Assembly (NCBI RefSeq): GCF_025263565.1
Contig: NZ_CP079865.1
Span: 2,542,001 to 2,606,000, forward strand
Length of the DNA stretch: 64,000 nucleotides
Direction of reading: 5' to 3'
From: Mycobacterium sp. SMC-8
Lineage (GTDB): Bacteria; Actinomycetota; Actinomycetes; Mycobacteriales; Mycobacteriaceae
Part shown: one piece after another, positions 45,859-55,642 of the stretch
How positions within the stretch are numbered: the stretch's first letter is position 1
Layout: each line of letters starts with the position of its first letter
Translations under genes and position numbers: made by a program
The notes under the pieces: model-generated
Told to the model about the DNA's origin: nothing
What the model saw: only the letters and a program-made list of their open reading frames with translations
The model's database searches: none

Positions 45859-46610
45859 GCACCGGAGCCGTCACCCTCGACAAGCTGAGGCTGGGATTCA
45901 ACGGCGTTCTGGCCGCCGACATCACCTTGACCGTGGACCCCGGCGAGGTCATCGTCTTCCTCGGTCCGTCGGGCTGCGGCAAGTCGACGATCCTGCGGGC
46001 GATGGCCGGCCTGCTCACCCCGATGGGTGGCACCGCCACGGTGGACGGCGCCGCGGTGACCGGCAACGCGGCCCAGTGCGCCATGGTCTTCCAGGAGGAT
46101 GCACTGTTCCCGTGGCGCAGCGCTCTGAAAAACGTGCAGTACCCCCTCCGGCTGCGCGGGGTCCGTGGCCGGGAACTGAAGAAGGCGGCCACCGCGCGCC
46201 TCGAACAGGTAGGCCTCGGCGCTTATCTCGACCATCTGCCCGCTCAGCTGTCGGGAGGTATGCGCCAACGCGTACAGCTGGCCCGCACTCTGGCGTGCGA
46301 ACCGCGGGTGATGCTGATGGACGAACCGTTCGGGGCCCTCGACGCCCAGACCCGGCTCGACATGCAGCAGCTGCTGATGTCGGTGTGGGAGACGCAGAAG
46401 ATGACGATCCTGTTCGTCACCCACGACGTCGACGAGGCGCTGCTGCTGGCCGACCGCGTCGTTCTGCTCAGCCACCGACCGGCGACCGTCGCCGAGGTCA
46501 TCACCATCGACAGGCCCCGTTCGCCCGAGGCGCAGTTCCACGAGGACTACCAACTGCTGCGCCGCGACATCCTCGGCTTCCTCGGCCACAGTCCCGCGCA
46601 GAGCGCCTGA
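45855..46610 (+). CDS. ABC importer ATP-binding protein
   Basis: 251 residues. Walker A GPSGCGKST, Q-loop VFQEDALFPW, signature LSGGMRQRVQLART, Walker B VMLMDEPFGALD and H-loop VTHDVDEA are all complete. It is of the TauB/SsuB type. ATG 45855 overlaps the permease stop by four bases. It powers uptake through the permease at 44977. The SulP gene follows after 21 bases on the same strand and is probably in the same operon. Confidence 0.95.
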   Translation: MSTGAVTLDKLRLGFNGVLAADITLTVDPGEVIVFLGPSGCGKSTILRAMAGLLTPMGGTATVDGAAVTGNAAQCAMVFQEDALFPWRSALKNVQYPLRLRGVRGRELKKAATARLEQVGLGAYLDHLPAQLSGGMRQRVQLARTLACEPRVMLMDEPFGALDAQTRLDMQQLLMSVWETQKMTILFVTHDVDEALLLADRVVLLSHRPATVAEVITIDRPRSPEAQFHEDYQLLRRDILGFLGHSPAQSA

Positions 46611-46631
46611 CGTCATCACCAGGAGATCATC

Positions 46632-48134
46632 GTGAGCACCACCCTTGCCCGGACGAGGGACCGTGTCCCGGCGGCACCCACTGTGCTGCAGGCACTTCGG
46701 TCTCCTGCGCTGTTGCGTACCGAGGTGCTGGCCGGACTGGTGGTGGCGTTGGCGCTGATCCCGGAGGCGATCGCGTTCTCGGTGATCGCCGGGGTCGATC
46801 CCCGGGTCGGGTTGTTCTCCTCGGTGACGATGGCGATCACCATCGCGATCGCCGGTGGCCGGCCCGCGATGATCTCGGCGGCGACCGCGGCTGTCGCACT
46901 CGTGGTCGCGCCGGTGGCCCGTGAGCACGGCGTGGGGTACCTGGTGGCGACGATCGTGCTGGCCGGGTTGTTCCAGGTGCTGCTCGCGGTCGGGGGCGTG
47001 GCAAAGCTGATGCGGTTCATCCCGCGCAGCGTGACGATCGGGTTCGTCAACGCGCTGGCCATCCTGGTGTTCGTCTCGCAGGTGCCACACCTGCTGGGGG
47101 TGCCGTGGCTGGTGTATCCGCTCACCGCGGTCGGCATCGCCGTGATGGTGCTGCTGCCGAGGATGACGACCGCGGTGCCGGCGCCGCTGGTCGTCGTGCT
47201 GGTGCTGACCGCGGCGGTGGTGCTGTTCGGGTGGGATGTTCCCGATGTCGGCGACCAGGGTGCCTTGCCGGATTCACTTCCGGTGCTGGGTATTCCGGCC
47301 GTACCGATGACTGTGGAGACGCTGCGTGTCATCGCGCCCTATGCACTGGGTGCAGCACTGGTAGGGCTGCTGGAGTCGTTGATGACGGCGAAGCTGGTCG
47401 ACGACATCACCGAGACCCCGTCGAACAAGACCCGGGAGGCATTCGGGCAGGGGGCGGCCAACATCGTCACCGCGATGTTCGGCGGCATGGGCGGGTGCGC
47501 GGTGATCGGACAGACGATGATGAACGTCAAGGTCGCCGGCGCGCGTACGCGGTTGTCGACGCTGCTGTCCGGGGTGTTCATCCTGGTGCTCGTCGTCGCG
47601 CTGGGGCCTGTGGTCGGGATGATTCCGATGGCCGCGTTGGTGGCCGTGATGCTCGTGGTATCGGTGGCGACCCTCGACTGGCACAGCGTCATGCCCCGCA
47701 CGCTGAAGGTGATGCCGCGCAGTGAAACCGCGGTGATGCTGGTGACCGTCCTCGGCACCGTCGCCACCGGCAACCTCGCGATCGGGGTATCGCTGGGGGT
47801 GGTCGCCGCGATGGTCGGCTTCGCGCGCCGGGTCGCCCATCTGACCACTGTGGAATGCGCCGACGAGCCGTCCGGCCGAAGGACCTACCGGGTGCGCGGC
47901 GAGTTGTTCTTCGCGTCCAGCAACGACCTGATTCACCAGTTCAACTACGCCGACGATCCCGACGAGGTGGTCATCGATCTCTCCGGCACCGACATCTGGG
48001 ATGCGTCGTCGGTCGCGACACTTGACGCGATCCGGCAGAAGTACCAGGCGCGAGGCAAGAGCGTCGTGCTCTCCGGGGTGGACGGGGCGAGCCTGGAACG
48101 GCTGACCAAATTGTCCGGCCGCCTGGGCGTATAA
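46632..48134 (+). CDS. SulP-family anion permease with STAS domain
   Basis: 500 residues: ten or more membrane helices beginning LRTEVLAGLVVALALIPEAIAFSVIAGVDP, a SulP signature region, and a C-terminal STAS domain (about 405-500: ADDPDEVVIDLSGTDIWDASSVATLDA). It is probably a sulfate or bicarbonate transporter. GTG 46632 follows AGGAGA. Its position behind the ABC importer and near the sulfatase suggests a sulfate role, but SulP substrates cannot be read from sequence. Confidence 0.9.
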   Translation: MSTTLARTRDRVPAAPTVLQALRSPALLRTEVLAGLVVALALIPEAIAFSVIAGVDPRVGLFSSVTMAITIAIAGGRPAMISAATAAVALVVAPVAREHGVGYLVATIVLAGLFQVLLAVGGVAKLMRFIPRSVTIGFVNALAILVFVSQVPHLLGVPWLVYPLTAVGIAVMVLLPRMTTAVPAPLVVVLVLTAAVVLFGWDVPDVGDQGALPDSLPVLGIPAVPMTVETLRVIAPYALGAALVGLLESLMTAKLVDDITETPSNKTREAFGQGAANIVTAMFGGMGGCAVIGQTMMNVKVAGARTRLSTLLSGVFILVLVVALGPVVGMIPMAALVAVMLVVSVATLDWHSVMPRTLKVMPRSETAVMLVTVLGTVATGNLAIGVSLGVVAAMVGFARRVAHLTTVECADEPSGRRTYRVRGELFFASSNDLIHQFNYADDPDEVVIDLSGTDIWDASSVATLDAIRQKYQARGKSVVLSGVDGASLERLTKLSGRLGV

Positions 48135-48238
48135 CCCACCCGCCGCGGTCACAGCATCGTAATATCGGCGCAATTGCCCTGCCACACCGGTGTTTTCTAC
48201 TGGGAGATGTCCGCAGCCCCCGTCACGAGGACACCACC

Positions 48239-50395
48239 GTGAAAGAACTGAAGATCGTGCGTGGCGCCTGCCCGCATGACTGTCCCGACACCTGCGCCAT
48301 GCTCTACCACGTCGAAGACGGCAAACTCGTTGACGTCCAGGGTGATCCGAACCATCCCATGACGCGCGGCGGTCTGTGCGTCAAGGTCAAGAACTTTCAC
48401 GAGCACCACTACCAGTCCGACCGTCTGCTGTACCCGATGCGCCGGGTCGGCCCCAAGGGAGCCGGCGAGTTCGAGCGCATCACCTGGGACGAGGCACTCG
48501 CCGAGATCAAGGCGCGGTGGTCGCAGATCATCGACGAGTACGGCAGCCAGGCGATCATGCCGCACGCTTATCTCGGACATCAGGGCGTGCTCAACGGGCT
48601 CACGTCCGGGGACGCGTTCTTCAACCGGCTCGGCTCCACCGTCGCGGAGAAGACCTACTGCGAGTCGGGCTCGTCGACCGCGTGGCACATGACCGTCGGC
48701 GGCAGCGGCGGCCTGGATGTCGAATCGATGGCGCACTCGAAGTACATCATCGTGTGGGGCATGAACATGACCAGCACCAATCTGCACGGTTGGCCTTTCC
48801 TGCTGGAAGCGCGCAAGAACAACGGCGCCAAGATCGTTGTGATCGACCCGGTCCGCAACCGCACTGCGCGGCAGGCGGATTGGCACATCCCGATCCGGCC
48901 CGGCACCGACGGCGCACTGGCGATGGGCATGATCGGTGAGATCATCGCGCAGGGGCTGGTCGACACCGAGTACGTCGAGAAATACACCGTCGGCTACGAG
49001 GAACTCGCTGCCCGCGCCGCCAACTACCCGCCCGAACGCGTCGAGCAGATCACCGGCATCCCCGCCGACGACGTCCGCAGGCTGGCCTACGAGTACGCCA
49101 CCACGCAGCCCGCGGCGATCCGGCAGGGTGTCGCGCTGGAACGCAGCCGCGGCGGCGGACAGGCGATCCGGGCGATCACCTGTCTGCCCGCGCTGGTCGG
49201 TGCGTGGCGGCACGTCGGCGGCGGCACCATGGAGATGCCGATCTGGGAGTTCCCCACCAAGTTCGACGCGATCTGCAAGCCGGAGTGGATCCCGGAGGGC
49301 ACCCGCGTGGTCAACGAACTCGACCTCGGCATGGCGCTGACCGGAGAGCTCGACCTGGACCCGCCGATCAAGTCGTTGTTCGTGTACAACTCGAACCCGG
49401 TGTCGCAGGGGCCCGCGCAGGAGAAGACGATGCGCGGCCTGATGCGCGAAGACCTGTTCACCGTCGTCAGCGAGCATTTCGTCACCGACACAGCGAAATT
49501 CGCCGACCTGCTGTTGCCGGCCACCATGCAGGCCGAACAACTCGACGTCATGGTGACCTGGGGCCACCTGTACATCTCGCTGAACCAGCCCGCGATCGAG
49601 CCGCCCGGGGAGTGCGTGCCCAACGTGGAGCTGTTCCGGCGACTGGCCAGAACCATGGAGTTCGACGAGGAGTCCATGGCGTACTGGGAGCGCACCGACC
49701 GGGAGATGCTCATCGACTTCCACGACTGGGACGCCCCCGCCCTGGCCGGCATCACCTACGAGAAACTCGAAGAGGTCGGCTGGATGCGCTTGGCCGTCGG
49801 CACCCCCGACACCCGCGCGCCGCACGCCGAGGGCAACTTCCCGACCCCGTCAGGCAAGTGCGAGTTCACGTCCAGCCTCGCCGCGGGCGGCAACTTCGTC
49901 GTCCCGGTCTGGCGGTCGATGTATGAGGGCATGCAACCGGGCGGCTACGTCGACCCGGTTCCCGACTACGTGCCGCCGTTCGAATCGCCGCAATCCAATC
50001 CGGAACTGGCCGAACGTTATCCGCTGTCGATCATCTCGCCGAAACCGCACGCCTTCCTCAACAGCCAATACGGCAACGCCGCGGACAAGCAGAAGGTGCA
50101 GGGCGGTCAGCAGGTGTTCATCCACCCCGCCGACGCGGCCGAGCGGGGCATCGCCGAAGGCGACGTCGTGCGGGTCTTCAACGACCGTGGCTCCTTCCAG
50201 GGGCCGGCGGCCTACGAACCGGGCCTGATGCCCGGACTGGTGATGGCCAACGTCGGGCACTGGCAGGGCAAGACCTCGGGCACCACCGTCAACGCGATCA
50301 CCGCCGACCGGCACTGCGGTCTGGGCAATGCCGGGGTGTACGGCGACAACCTCGTCGAGGTGGAGAAGATCCAGGAGCAGGCCGTCGCCAGCTGA
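48239..50395 (+). CDS. molybdopterin oxidoreductase (DMSO-reductase superfamily)
   Basis: 718 residues. An N-terminal [4Fe-4S] motif ACPHDCPDTCAM plus GGLCVKVKNF is followed by the molybdopterin folds (YIIVWGMNMTSTNLHGWPF, KIVVIDPVRNRTA, VYNSNPVSQGPAQEKTM) and a C-terminal molydopterin dinucleotide-binding domain (PLSIISPKPHAFLNSQYGN ... VMANVGHWQG). It is a cytoplasmic bis-MGD enzyme with no Tat signal. The substrate is unknown; the metal ligand region reads TYCESGSSTAW and has no in-frame TGA. GTG 48239 is the only sensible start. It may be unrelated to the selenoenzyme at 61541. Confidence 0.88.
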   Translation: MKELKIVRGACPHDCPDTCAMLYHVEDGKLVDVQGDPNHPMTRGGLCVKVKNFHEHHYQSDRLLYPMRRVGPKGAGEFERITWDEALAEIKARWSQIIDEYGSQAIMPHAYLGHQGVLNGLTSGDAFFNRLGSTVAEKTYCESGSSTAWHMTVGGSGGLDVESMAHSKYIIVWGMNMTSTNLHGWPFLLEARKNNGAKIVVIDPVRNRTARQADWHIPIRPGTDGALAMGMIGEIIAQGLVDTEYVEKYTVGYEELAARAANYPPERVEQITGIPADDVRRLAYEYATTQPAAIRQGVALERSRGGGQAIRAITCLPALVGAWRHVGGGTMEMPIWEFPTKFDAICKPEWIPEGTRVVNELDLGMALTGELDLDPPIKSLFVYNSNPVSQGPAQEKTMRGLMREDLFTVVSEHFVTDTAKFADLLLPATMQAEQLDVMVTWGHLYISLNQPAIEPPGECVPNVELFRRLARTMEFDEESMAYWERTDREMLIDFHDWDAPALAGITYEKLEEVGWMRLAVGTPDTRAPHAEGNFPTPSGKCEFTSSLAAGGNFVVPVWRSMYEGMQPGGYVDPVPDYVPPFESPQSNPELAERYPLSIISPKPHAFLNSQYGNAADKQKVQGGQQVFIHPADAAERGIAEGDVVRVFNDRGSFQGPAAYEPGLMPGLVMANVGHWQGKTSGTTVNAITADRHCGLGNAGVYGDNLVEVEKIQEQAVAS

Positions 50396-50398
50396 GCG

Positions 50399-50662
50399 TC
50401 ACGCCCGCGCAGCGGTGCTGAGCAACTCGGCGAGATCCCGATCGAAGTAGTACACCTGCTGCAGGGTCAGGAGCCGGGCCAGCAGTGGACCGGGGAGCGG
50501 CTCGTCGCCGCGGGCTGCCGACTGCAGCGCGATGACCATCGCGTCGTTGTAGTCACCGACCCCCAGACGCACATACGCGGTGTTCCGCTCGGTGGGAGTC
50601 ATCCCCGTCTGGCAGTGCTCCACCAAATCCCAAGCCGCGATGCTCAACTCGGAACTGTCCAT
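50399..50662 (-). CDS. hypothetical protein
   Basis: 87 residues, helical and acidic, no recognised domain (ELSIAAWDLVEHCQTGMTPT, DYNDAMVIALQSAARGDEPL). The stop is three bases from that of the convergent molybdopterin gene. Codon usage fits a real gene, and ATG 50662 is the natural start. Confidence 0.55.
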   Translation of the reverse strand: MDSSELSIAAWDLVEHCQTGMTPTERNTAYVRLGVGDYNDAMVIALQSAARGDEPLPGPLLARLLTLQQVYYFDRDLAELLSTAARA

Positions 50663-50811
50663 AACTCATTCTCTTTCACGGCTGCCCAACGCGCTCGGCG
50701 AGATGGAGACTGTACACACGCCGGCGCCTTCTGCGCTGTCACTCGGCGTTCACCCGCTGATCTTGAATCGCTCATCTGGCCGCGTCAAGGTCAACCGTCT
50801 GCGGCGGTCGG

Positions 50812-51408
50812 TCAGTTCAGCCGGTGTTCCAGGATTTCCAGCGACTTCGCCAGAGCCTCCTCGGGGAACGGGTTGTTGTGTGACGCCGCGATCAGTACGC
50901 CGACGATCGCTCCGGCGATCACCCGCCGCTCCATCTCGTCGTCCGGCCCTTCGGGGCGCTCGGTCAGCGCGTCGGCGATGAGGTCGATGAGCCGCACGTA
51001 TTCGGTGTAGATGAGGCCGCGGGCTTCCGGGATCGCGTACATGAACTGCTCGCCGGCGAGGACGTCGTCGCGTTCCTCCTGCGACAGGTGCCCGAACACG
51101 GTGGCGACGGCATGCCGGTAGGCGGCCACGATGGACAGTTCCGTGGGCGCGGCGATGAACGCCTCGACGATCGGGGAGATCTTGTCGTCAGAGAGCAGCA
51201 GCCTCTCCTTGACCCCGAAGTACCGGTAGAACGTGCGCGGGGAGACCTCGGCCGCCTCGGCAATCTGCTCCACCGTGGTGTTGGTGTAGCCCTGCTCATC
51301 GAAGAGGCGGAAAGCCTCCCGGCGAATAGCCAGGCGCGTGCGGAGCTTCTTGCGCTCTCGCAAACTCTGGCTCGGGACCGGCGCTGACACTCTCCCAGTT
51401 TCTCTCAT
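50812..51408 (-). CDS. TetR-family regulator (tandem paralogue 1)
   Basis: 198 residues. The DNA-binding domain is RTRLAIRREAFRLFDEQGYT NTTVEQIAEAAEVSPRTFYRYF in two adjacent parts; the ligand domain ends SHNNPFPEEALAKSLEILEH. It is closely similar to the next TetR gene upstream in transcription (51488-52066): both share RREAFRLFD, SPRTFYRYF, PEARGLIYTEYV and RRVIAGAIVGVLIA, so they are a tandem duplication. The 79-base gap between them may contain a separate promoter. Confidence 0.9.
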   Translation of the reverse strand: MRETGRVSAPVPSQSLRERKKLRTRLAIRREAFRLFDEQGYTNTTVEQIAEAAEVSPRTFYRYFGVKERLLLSDDKISPIVEAFIAAPTELSIVAAYRHAVATVFGHLSQEERDDVLAGEQFMYAIPEARGLIYTEYVRLIDLIADALTERPEGPDDEMERRVIAGAIVGVLIAASHNNPFPEEALAKSLEILEHRLN

Positions 51409-51487
51409 CGGGCTCGCCCTCCAACAGGGGCGACGTTTCCCAGGATTGCGAAATAAGTCATTGACATCGAACAGGAATTGCGCTGAA

Positions 51488-52066
51488 TCACGACATTTTG
51501 GTGTCCAGGATGGTCAGCGCCTTCGACAACGCCTCCTGGGGCAGCGGATTGTTGTGCGACATGGCGATGAGGACCCCGACGATGGCTCCGGCGATCACCC
51601 GCCGCTCGAGAGGTTCGGCGCCGTGGCCGAGGCGGCCATCGAGAACCTCGGCGATCGAGTCGATCAGCTGGACGTATTCGGTGTAGATCAGACCCCGCGC
51701 CTCGGGCACCTGGTAGAGCAGCCGTTGCCCGGTGACGGCGTCGTCGTACTCGTCGGCGGACAGGTTGCCGAACACCTCTTCCACCGCGTGCCGGTACGCG
51801 CCGACGACCGACATCTCCCGCGGGGCGGCGGCAAAGGCCGCGACGATGGGGGCGCTCTGGTCGTCCGATATCAGCAGGGCCTCTTTGAACCGGAAATACC
51901 GGTAAAAGGTCCGAGGCGAGACGTCGGCCGCTTCGGCGATCTGGTCGACAGTGGTGTTCGCGAAGCCCTGCTTGTCGAACAGCCGGAAGGCCTCCCGGCG
52001 TATCGCCAGACGTGTCTGCCGCTTCTTGCGCTCCCGCAGACTATCGGAGCTGTCCGGCCTTGACAC
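51488..52066 (-). CDS. TetR-family regulator (tandem paralogue 2)
   Basis: 192 residues from GTG 52066, which aligns with the start of paralogue 1; the frame extends to 52186 but the extra residues look non-coding. Helix-turn-helix TTVDQIAEAADVSPRTFYRYF, ligand-domain motifs PEARGLIYTEYVQLID and IAMSHNNPLPQEALSKAL. It is divergent from the RidA-family gene across a 359-base region with an operator-like palindrome, so that gene and the regulator itself are likely targets. Confidence 0.88.
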   Translation of the reverse strand: MSRPDSSDSLRERKKRQTRLAIRREAFRLFDKQGFANTTVDQIAEAADVSPRTFYRYFRFKEALLISDDQSAPIVAAFAAAPREMSVVGAYRHAVEEVFGNLSADEYDDAVTGQRLLYQVPEARGLIYTEYVQLIDSIAEVLDGRLGHGAEPLERRVIAGAIVGVLIAMSHNNPLPQEALSKALTILDTKMS

Positions 52067-52425
52067 CAGGTAAGTTTCCCTTATCAAAGACCATTCGCCA
52101 AAACCGGAAGCGGTTATTTCTCGCCGATCAGGTGTACAGCGAAGCCGCACATACTCCAAAGACTGCCATAACAACGTCTGGATCACCGGATTTCGGTTAA
52201 GCCCTTAGATATTGGACCAACTTTCCAATACAAATGACTTGTCGGGCAAACTGCAGGCTGGGTCCATTCGTGGGGGCGGTGTCGGTCAGTCGGCGTCGGC
52301 GTGAAGTCTTGTGCGGTTGCCGGCAAGGTACTGCCGCAAACTCCGCGGCCGGCGCCGCGCGGCACGTGCTCGCCCCGCCCTGACCAGGTCCGGGACAATA
52401 CCGACGACACCGAGAGGAGCTCACC
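52067..52425. other. 359-bp divergent control region, no gene
   Basis: Between the TetR gene and the RidA-like gene. The left two thirds is relatively AT-rich (about 52075-52250) and contains a 19-bp imperfectly spaced palindrome (listed separately). Frames on either strand have no credible start or family resemblance. GAGAGGAG just before GTG 52426 is the ribosome site of the RidA-like gene. Confidence 0.5.
52211..52229. promoter_or_regulatory. candidate TetR operator palindrome
   Basis: ATTGGA-CCAACTT-TCCAAT is a perfect 6-bp inverted repeat with a 7-base centre. It lies in the AT-rich part of the region between the TetR gene and the RidA-like gene, a typical place for a TetR operator. The assignment rests on position and symmetry only. 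Confidence 0.35.
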
Positions 52426-52833
52426 GTGAGCCAGCCGATTCAGCGCATCAACCCACCTCAGCTGTTCGACTCGACCGCCAACCACCACTCGCAGGGAACC
52501 GTGGTGGAGGCAGGCAAGCTCGCGTTCTTCTCCGGGCAGGTGGCGTGGAGCCCGGCCCGGCCGACGCCGCCGTCCTCGCTGGCCGAGCAGGCACGGATGG
52601 TGACCGACAACCTGCAGGTGTGTCTGGAGTCCGTCGGCGCCACGCGCGACGACATCGCGATGGCGCGGATCTACGTCGTGAACCTGACACCGGAGCGGCT
52701 CGAGGAGGCGTTCCCGGCGCTGGGCGAGTTCTTCGGAACCTCGCTACCGAGCCTCACCGGAATCGGCGTGCAGGCACTGGCGGGCCCGGATCTGCAGATC
52801 GAGATCGAGATGGTGGTGCGGGTGCCGTCGTGA
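52426..52833 (+). CDS. RidA/YjgF-family protein, atypical active site
   Basis: 135 residues. The RidA fold is recognisable: AFFSGQVAW, SLAEQARMVTDNLQVCLESV, IYVVNLTPERLEEAFPALGE, EIEMVVRV. RidA enzymes deaminate reactive enamines through a conserved Arg before the last strands (P-A-R-T/S-x-V). Here the equivalent segment is PSLTGIGVQAL, with Leu in place of that Arg, so imine deaminase activity is doubtful. GTG 52426 follows GAGAGGAG. It is divergent from the TetR pair. Confidence 0.85.
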   Translation: MSQPIQRINPPQLFDSTANHHSQGTVVEAGKLAFFSGQVAWSPARPTPPSSLAEQARMVTDNLQVCLESVGATRDDIAMARIYVVNLTPERLEEAFPALGEFFGTSLPSLTGIGVQALAGPDLQIEIEMVVRVPS

Positions 52834-52864
52834 GGCGGCTGACGGCGCACCGCGTGTCGTGGCC

Positions 52865-54706
52865 TCACACCGCGTCCACATCGCGCACCGCGCCCTTGTC
52901 CGCCGACAATGCCAGCGCCGCATAGGCTCTCAACGCCGCCGACACCACCCGGTCGCGGTTCTTCGGCCGGTATCCGCCGCCGGCCTCCAACGCCGCACGG
53001 CGACGGGCCAATTCGGCGTCGGCGACGTCGAGTTCGATCGTGCGGTGCGGGATGTCGATGGTGATCGGATCACCGTCGGTGACCAGCGCGATCGTGCCGC
53101 CGGCTGCTGCCTCGGGCGACACGTGACCGATCGACAGACCCGACGACCCTCCCGAGAAGCGGCCGTCGGTGACCAGCGCGCACACCGTTCCCAGCCCGCG
53201 GCCCTTCAAAAACGAGGTGGGATACAGCATCTCCTGCATGCCCGGCCCGCCTTTGGGTCCCTCGTAGCGGATCACCACGACGTCGCCGGGCTGCACCCGC
53301 CCCGACAGGATCGCGTCGACCGCATCCTCCTGGGACTCCACCACCACGGCCGGCCCGGAGAACGCCAGGATCGACTCGTCCACTCCCGCGGTCTTGACGA
53401 TGCAGCCGTCCGCCGACAGGTTGCCGCGCAGCACCGCCAGGCCGCCGTCCTGCGAATAGGCGTGGCGCACATCGCGAATGCAGCCCTCGGCCGCGTCGGT
53501 GTCCAGCGACTCCCAGCGTTCGGACTGGGAGAACGCCGACGCCGAGCGCACGCAGCCCGGCGCGGCGTGGAACAGTTCGAGCGCTTCCGAACTCGCCTGT
53601 CCGCTGCGGATGTCCCAGCGGCGCAACCACTCCGGCAGCGAGCGCGAATGCACCGAGTGCACGGTCTCGTGCAGGTGCCCGGCACGCCACAGCTCACCGA
53701 GAATGGCCGGGATACCGCCGGCACGGTGCACGTCCTCCATCAGGTAGTGCCCGTTGGGCGCCACCTTGCACAGGCACGGGATCGCCCGGCTGCGCTTCTC
53801 GATGTCTTCCAGCGTGTAGTCGAGTTCGGCCTCGCGGGCCGCGGCCAGCAGATGCAGGATGGTGTTCGTCGACCCGCCCATCGCGATGTCCATCGCCATC
53901 GCGTTGTCGAACGCGTTCCGGTCGGCGATCGCGCGCGGCAGCACGCTCACGTCGTCCTCGTCGTAGTAGCGGCGGCACAACTGCATCACCGTCGCGCCCG
54001 CGTCCTCATACAGCCGCCGCCGCGCGGTGTGGGTGGCGAGCACCGAGCCGTTGCCCGGCAGCGCCAGGCCGAGTGCCTCGGTCAGGCAGTTCATCGAGTT
54101 CGCGGTGAACATGCCCGAACACGATCCGCAGGTCGGGCAGGCGGACTCCTCGATGCGCGCCAGGTCCTGATCGGACACCTCGGCGCTGGCGGAGTCGGCG
54201 ATCGCCGAGATCAGGTTGAGCCGGGTCCGCACCGTGCCGTCGACCAGCACCGCGGTTCCGCCCTCCATCGGGCCGCCCGAGACGAACACCGTCGGGATGT
54301 TCAGCCGCAGTGCGGCCATCAGCATGCCCGGAGTGATCTTGTCGCAGTTGGAGATACACACCAGCGCGTCAGCGCAGTGCGCGTTGACCATGTACTCGAC
54401 GGAGTCGGCGATCAGCTCCCGGGACGGCAGCGAGTACAGCATGCCGCCGTGGCCCATCGCGATACCGTCGTCGACGGCGATCGTGTTGAACTCCCGCGGC
54501 ACGCCACCCGCGGCCTTGACCGCCTCGGACACGATGCGGCCCACCGGCTGCAGATGGGTGTGGCCCGGCACGAACTCGGTGAAGCTGTTGGCGACCGCGA
54601 CGATCGGCTTGCCGATGTCGGCGCCGTCCACGCCCGCCGCGCGCAGCAGTGACCGTGCCCCCGCCATGTTGCGTCCGTGAGTGACCGTCCGTGACCTCAG
54701 CTCCAT
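52865..54706 (-). CDS. ilvD: dihydroxy-acid dehydratase
   Basis: 613 residues, the usual IlvD length. It contains [40 protein letters not shown], the iron-sulfur cysteines in [12 protein letters not shown] and [32 protein letters not shown] and [11 protein letters not shown]. It converts 2,3-dihydroxy-isovalerate/methylvalerate to the 2-keto acids of the valine/isoleucine pathway. ATG 54706 gives the standard N-terminus. It may be an extra copy, as many mycobacteria have more than one IlvD-like enzyme; the primary copy cannot be judged here. Confidence 0.95.
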   Translation of the reverse strand: MELRSRTVTHGRNMAGARSLLRAAGVDGADIGKPIVAVANSFTEFVPGHTHLQPVGRIVSEAVKAAGGVPREFNTIAVDDGIAMGHGGMLYSLPSRELIADSVEYMVNAHCADALVCISNCDKITPGMLMAALRLNIPTVFVSGGPMEGGTAVLVDGTVRTRLNLISAIADSASAEVSDQDLARIEESACPTCGSCSGMFTANSMNCLTEALGLALPGNGSVLATHTARRRLYEDAGATVMQLCRRYYDEDDVSVLPRAIADRNAFDNAMAMDIAMGGSTNTILHLLAAAREAELDYTLEDIEKRSRAIPCLCKVAPNGHYLMEDVHRAGGIPAILGELWRAGHLHETVHSVHSRSLPEWLRRWDIRSGQASSEALELFHAAPGCVRSASAFSQSERWESLDTDAAEGCIRDVRHAYSQDGGLAVLRGNLSADGCIVKTAGVDESILAFSGPAVVVESQEDAVDAILSGRVQPGDVVVIRYEGPKGGPGMQEMLYPTSFLKGRGLGTVCALVTDGRFSGGSSGLSIGHVSPEAAAGGTIALVTDGDPITIDIPHRTIELDVADAELARRRAALEAGGGYRPKNRDRVVSAALRAYAALALSADKGAVRDVDAV

Positions 54707-54796
54707 ACCGTCCACGCTGCCGCTTCGCGCCGCAGGCCGGGAAGACGGTGCCGATACTGGTAGCGGCACCACCACCGTCGAATACTCTCGGAAGGC

Positions 54797-55642
54797 GTGG
54801 ACAGACGCACGCAGCAACGCCACGCCCTCGGCGAGTTCCTGCGTGCCCGCCGCACCGCCGTGTCCCGCGCCGACCTCGGACTTCCCGACCTGCCGCGCTC
54901 GCGCACCGGCGGGCTGCGCCGCGAGGAGGTCGCGGTGCAGGCCGGGGTCAGCGTCACCTGGTACACGTGGCTGGAGCAGGGCCGCGACATCAACCCGTCC
55001 AAGCAGGTGCTCGACGCGGTCGCGAAAACCCTGCGGCTCTCGGCCGCCGAACACGAGTACGTGCTGGCCCTGGGTGGCTACGTGGTGGACCCGGCGGTGT
55101 CCGACGGCCCGCTGCCGCCGCAGATCCAGCGGTTCCTCGACGCGCTGGACGGCTATCCGGCGTTCGCGATCACCCCGGACTGGGGGATCGCCGCCTGGAA
55201 CGCCGCGTACGCGGCGCTGTACCCGAACATCGAGCAGGCGCCGGTCGCCGACCGCAACCTGCTGTGGCTGGTGTTCATGGACCCCTACATCCGAGAGCTG
55301 TTGCCCGACTGGGAATCCGACAGTCGGCGCTTCCTCGCCGAGTTCCGCGCCGATGCCGGGCCGCGGGTGGGGGAGGCGTCCTACACGGCGCTGGTCTCCC
55401 GGTTGTCGGCCGGCAGTGAGCACTTCGCGGCGGCGTGGCGAGCCACCAGTATCGAGCGGTTCACCTCCCGCGAGCGGCGGTTCCGCCACCCGGTGGTCGG
55501 CGAGCTGAGGCTGGAGCACCACCAACTCGCGCCCGTCGATGTGCCGGAGGTGCAGATCGTGGCCTACCTCCCGGTGCCGGGATCAGGTGCGTCAGAACGC
55601 CTTGAGGAACTCGCCGGTCATGCGGCGGACACCGCGCGGTAG
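54797..55642 (+). CDS. XRE-family regulator with MmyB-like ligand domain
   Basis: 281 residues. The N-terminal helix-turn-helix spans about 8-75 ([47 protein letters not shown] given in two parts). The C-terminal MmyB-like domain (about 105-270: [40 protein letters not shown]) probably binds a fatty-acid-like ligand in the related structure. GTG 54797 is the start. It is divergent from ilvD, 90 bases apart, and overlaps the convergent TetR gene by 25 bases. Confidence 0.92.
   Translation: MDRRTQQRHALGEFLRARRTAVSRADLGLPDLPRSRTGGLRREEVAVQAGVSVTWYTWLEQGRDINPSKQVLDAVAKTLRLSAAEHEYVLALGGYVVDPAVSDGPLPPQIQRFLDALDGYPAFAITPDWGIAAWNAAYAALYPNIEQAPVADRNLLWLVFMDPYIRELLPDWESDSRRFLAEFRADAGPRVGEASYTALVSRLSAGSEHFAAAWRATSIERFTSRERRFRHPVVGELRLEHHQLAPVDVPEVQIVAYLPVPGSGASERLEELAGHAADTAR

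Noticed and set aside
52183..52488. Minus-strand open frame in the region before the RidA-like gene
   Set aside because: It overlaps the RidA-like start and the operator-like palindrome and has no family resemblance.
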